A stretch of DNA of 21,549 nt from Plakobranchus ocellatus. Lineage: Eukaryota > Mollusca > Gastropoda > Plakobranchidae. Every line of letters begins with the position of its first letter. Within the stretch, counting starts at the first letter, position 1. The stretch spans positions 746,527 through 768,075 of the forward strand of contig BLXT01005549.1 in the NCBI GenBank assembly GCA_019648995.1, in the 5' to 3' direction. Both the position numbers and the translations under genes were made by a program. The notes under the pieces were generated by a model. It had not been told where the DNA came from. It did not search any database and saw only the letters and a list, made by a program, of their open reading frames with translations. This document shows, in pieces, positions 19,151 through 21,549 of the stretch.

Positions 19151-20114
19151 ATTAAAATTAAACATAAAAAAAAAGTAAGTGGCATTTTTCCGATGAGAAT
19201 TTTACATAATGTTTAGAGAAGTTATGTTAAAGGGTTGAAATTAGGTCACAAAAGTGACTGCTACAAATACATACACATGGCTATTATTATCCAAGTCTTT
19301 TAAATTAAAAGAGGAAGTTGAAAGAGAGTTTCTTAAGGAAAGTGTACATTTATCACCTCTCTCACTTTTCCTGGAATTCCTTGACGATAACACTTTCTCC
19401 TTCCTCTTTTCTTCTAGAATGATAGCTTTCATTTTTTTTAAAGGTGAACAGAACTCAACCCTTAAAATCTAGGCTTAGTTTCTCAATCAACGTACCCGGA
19501 GGTGTCCATTTCATATTGCCAAGGCGAGGACATCAATTCTGTATGAATCAGCCTCTTAGTGCAAAGAAAAAATACGTTGAAGATTTACTATAAAATGAAA
19601 CATTCTCCAGGAAGGAATAGGCTTAAAGTATTTTGTATCAGATGAGTCTCTCTTGATAAATAAATGCCTCTTGCGAAGGGTGTGGAAGAGGCGAAGTAGG
19701 GAAGCTTAGTTTGTTTTTTAGAAATTAAGAATATAGATAGTTACATTCGACAATCAAAATACTTGATTTGAAAGCAACGTTTGTGAACCATAGATGGATT
19801 TCTTCTTGCAGTTGTTCTTGTCTTTAAAAGGATACTACAGGGGCGCATATGAATGTTAAAAATAGCCACTCCATTGCTTCACTGATTGAATGGGAAAAAT
19901 TATGGGAAGGTGATAATTGCATAAAATGATGTTTTAAAAAATGTTTATATTGGCATCAAAATTATTGAAAAAAAAGGCAGATATATTTGTGACAAAAATT
20001 TTTTTAAAGAATATCTAATATATTAACGCGTTTCAAGTTTCTACCGAAGAATATCTTTCCTTTATGTCGTTCACTTAATGCTCTTTTTTCCTCAAACACA
20101 ACATGCACCATACA
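19151..20114. other. Intergenic, nothing recognised
   Basis: AT-rich DNA between the DIRS 5' end and the poly(A) signals of the upstream ENPP gene. Only short unsupported frames are present. Confidence 0.5.
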
Positions 20115-20135
20115 TTTATTTCATAATGCTTTATT
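20115..20135 (-). terminator. Two polyadenylation signals
   Basis: The minus strand has AATAAA at 20130-20135 and again at 20115-20120, about 170-190 nt after the ENPP stop codon. This is a normal 3' UTR length, so the transcript probably ends a little below 20115. Confidence 0.65.
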
Positions 20136-20305
20136 GGTTGCTTACAAGCAATACATTCTATACACTTTTGTTTGAGAAAATCAGCATCTACTTAATTACG
20201 GAAACGTGACGAAATAACGTCATCAGTTGATAAACGTCTATCTGAACGCATTGATTTTGACAAAATTTCAGGCATGAGCACATGAGAGAAGAGGGGAAAG
20301 GAGGA

Positions 20306-20583
20306 CTAATAAACTGGAGCACACTTCTGGTTTTGTGTTGACCAATCAGGACTTGGGTCGCAATCATTGTTGAATTTTGGCGGGACGCGCAAAAGGGTAG
20401 CTTTTTCTGCCCGTTCTAAACTTCCATTGTTTGGCGCCGGGTCAATATTGAGCAGATGGCAAATGAGAGGGTAAATGTCCACTGTATCAATCGATTCCAC
20501 CACTGCATTCTGTTTGAAGGCTGGGCCTCTAGCAACAAAAATGGGTCTCATGGAGCTCAGTATGTTGTCGTAACCATGGTCGC
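20306..20583 (-). CDS. ENPP: Second ENPP-family gene, last coding exon
   Basis: C-terminal exon of an upstream ENPP paralogue: 92 residues including a split Gly, then TAG (20306-20308). It begins GDHGYDN, whose His is the last zinc ligand of ENPP enzymes, and continues MRPIFVARGPAF, VDIYPLICHLL and PAPNNGS (sequon NGS), all typical of the end of the catalytic domain. The acceptor is CCTCGTTTCTTAG, phase 1. An alternative AG at about 20630 would bring in an in-frame TGA. The final 40 residues are polar with two Cys and no hydrophobic segment. The product therefore appears secreted, unlike ENPP4/5 with a C-terminal membrane anchor. Earlier exons lie beyond the right edge. It cannot belong to the gene starting at 5364, because that gene runs away from it. 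Confidence 0.9.
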
Positions 20584-21187
20584 CTAAGAAACGAGGTATA
20601 TTCAATCCTCGATAATCTCATTCTGTAAAAGGCAAGCCATATGAAGAGATTACTATCATAAAGATAACAGTTTGAAGCATAAATATCGTTAAATATGTTT
20701 TTTCTTTTCACATATTAAGTCAACATAAGCCAAATATTTGAATTATTATTAGTCTTATTGCTTGAGAATAAGGTATGTGTGCTTAGCATAAAAAACAAAC
20801 AAACATAAAAAAAAGCAAAACAAACAAACAAACGCTGCATAGTGAATGTTTCATAGAGTGCACATCAGTCTTATCAAAATGTCTCGTTGATTCATGCAAA
20901 ATTTGTTTACTGATGAAGACAAATAAATGCAAAAGAACAATATATAGAAAATCTTATTACTCAATTAAGAAAAATCTCTCGTGCTTTCTGAAATAAAATT
21001 GAACATACAGAACTAATTAAATCGAATTTCATGGTCAAAATATACCGCCTACAAGGGCATGGAACTGTTAAATATTTAATCCTATTGTAGATAACTTTTT
21101 CTAAAATTATTTTTCATATGAGAGGTGTTTTAAAAGATTGTGAAGAATTTGTATTGCTGGTTGATTAGCATTATGATCGCCTGAGGA

Positions 21188-21221
<34 letters not shown>

Positions 21222-21549
21222 AATAAAATCTCACACAACAAACACTTTTCTCAAAACATGACAGAGATTTGTGTCGAGTAGCATTTACTGCCTAGCACCA
21301 TTCGTTTTCATGATATCTCAATGATTATGTCATCTTTGCAACATATATGAGATAAGCCTGTGTTCACGTCTTGATTTATCAAAGGCTTTCAAAAAAATCT
21401 AGGTCACCTCCATTCTTTCCAGTACAATAAGGTGGGTGGTTTTACAGTGTCGTCATAGTTCAATCATCTCAAGTTACTTTTTTTTTTAAGCATTAAAAAA
21501 ATTTGCACGTTAATTTTTTATTTTGTACTTTGGTGGCTTTCTAATTAAA
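20584..21549 (-). other. Intron of the upstream ENPP gene, with AAACA repeats
   Basis: AT-rich intron running off the right edge. It holds AAAC/AAAAC simple repeats at about 20790-20833 and 21188-21228. No further ENPP exon is seen. Confidence 0.7.

Noticed and set aside
20584..20711. Alternative acceptor near 20630 or extended exon upstream of the upstream ENPP last exon
   Set aside because: It would include an in-frame TGA before GDHGYDN; the TTTCTTAG acceptor at 20584 restores the family sequence and phase.
1..21549. tRNA, rRNA, CRISPR or bacterial operon features
   Set aside because: I looked for their hallmark patterns and saw none; splice sites and element types show animal DNA.

Overview
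This is an AT-rich, intron-rich animal genomic window with long dinucleotide tracts, sparse genes and many degraded retrotransposons. A DIRS-type tyrosine-recombinase retrotransposon, LINE fragments and an ENPP-type ectoenzyme family together suggest an invertebrate. The scattered TCTAGATCTAGA-like words fit a mollusc, perhaps a heterobranch gastropod, but that last step is a weak inference. There are no bacterial-style operons, tRNAs, rRNAs or CRISPR arrays.

The only convincing host genes are parts of two ectonucleotide pyrophosphatase/phosphodiesterase (ENPP) genes, both on the minus strand and arranged head to tail. The upstream copy contributes only its last coding exon (20306-20583), with stop codon and poly(A) signals near 20115-20135. 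Its remaining exons lie beyond the right edge. The downstream copy starts at 5364 with a signal peptide, has coding exons at 5097-5364, 4060-4209 and 764-1041, and continues past the left edge. All three junction pairs inside the window join in frame, with GT donors and AG acceptors. Together the exons carry the first metal-binding Asp, the nucleophilic Thr, the PDxxGH metal pair and, in the other copy, the last zinc-ligand His.

The rest is intron and intergenic DNA filled with repeats. A 5'-truncated LINE (about 1160-3550, minus) fills most of the large intron of the downstream ENPP gene. A second 3' fragment of the same family (9239-10401, minus) ends in an (ATC)8 tail and contains a 76-N gap whose two flanks are the same 157 bp. 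A third, diverged 3' fragment is on the plus strand (about 12636-12900). A nearly complete but broken DIRS-like retrotransposon lies on the minus strand at about 14241-19150. It has an Arg/Ser-rich Gag-like region, reverse transcriptase/RNase H and tyrosine recombinase, plus a 3' palindrome and inverted terminal similarity typical of DIRS elements. Other structure includes an 80-bp minisatellite (11995-12310), 60-, 90- and about 207-bp tandem duplications, several CT tracts, and a CpG-rich patch with a perfect hairpin and a YY1-like site (about 8265-8410).

I found no clearly undescribed biological system. The items most worth checking are the tandem ENPP pair with an apparently secreted C terminus, the DIRS terminal architecture with a YY1-type site in its 5' end, the CpG-rich candidate promoter, and the probable assembly duplication at the gap.
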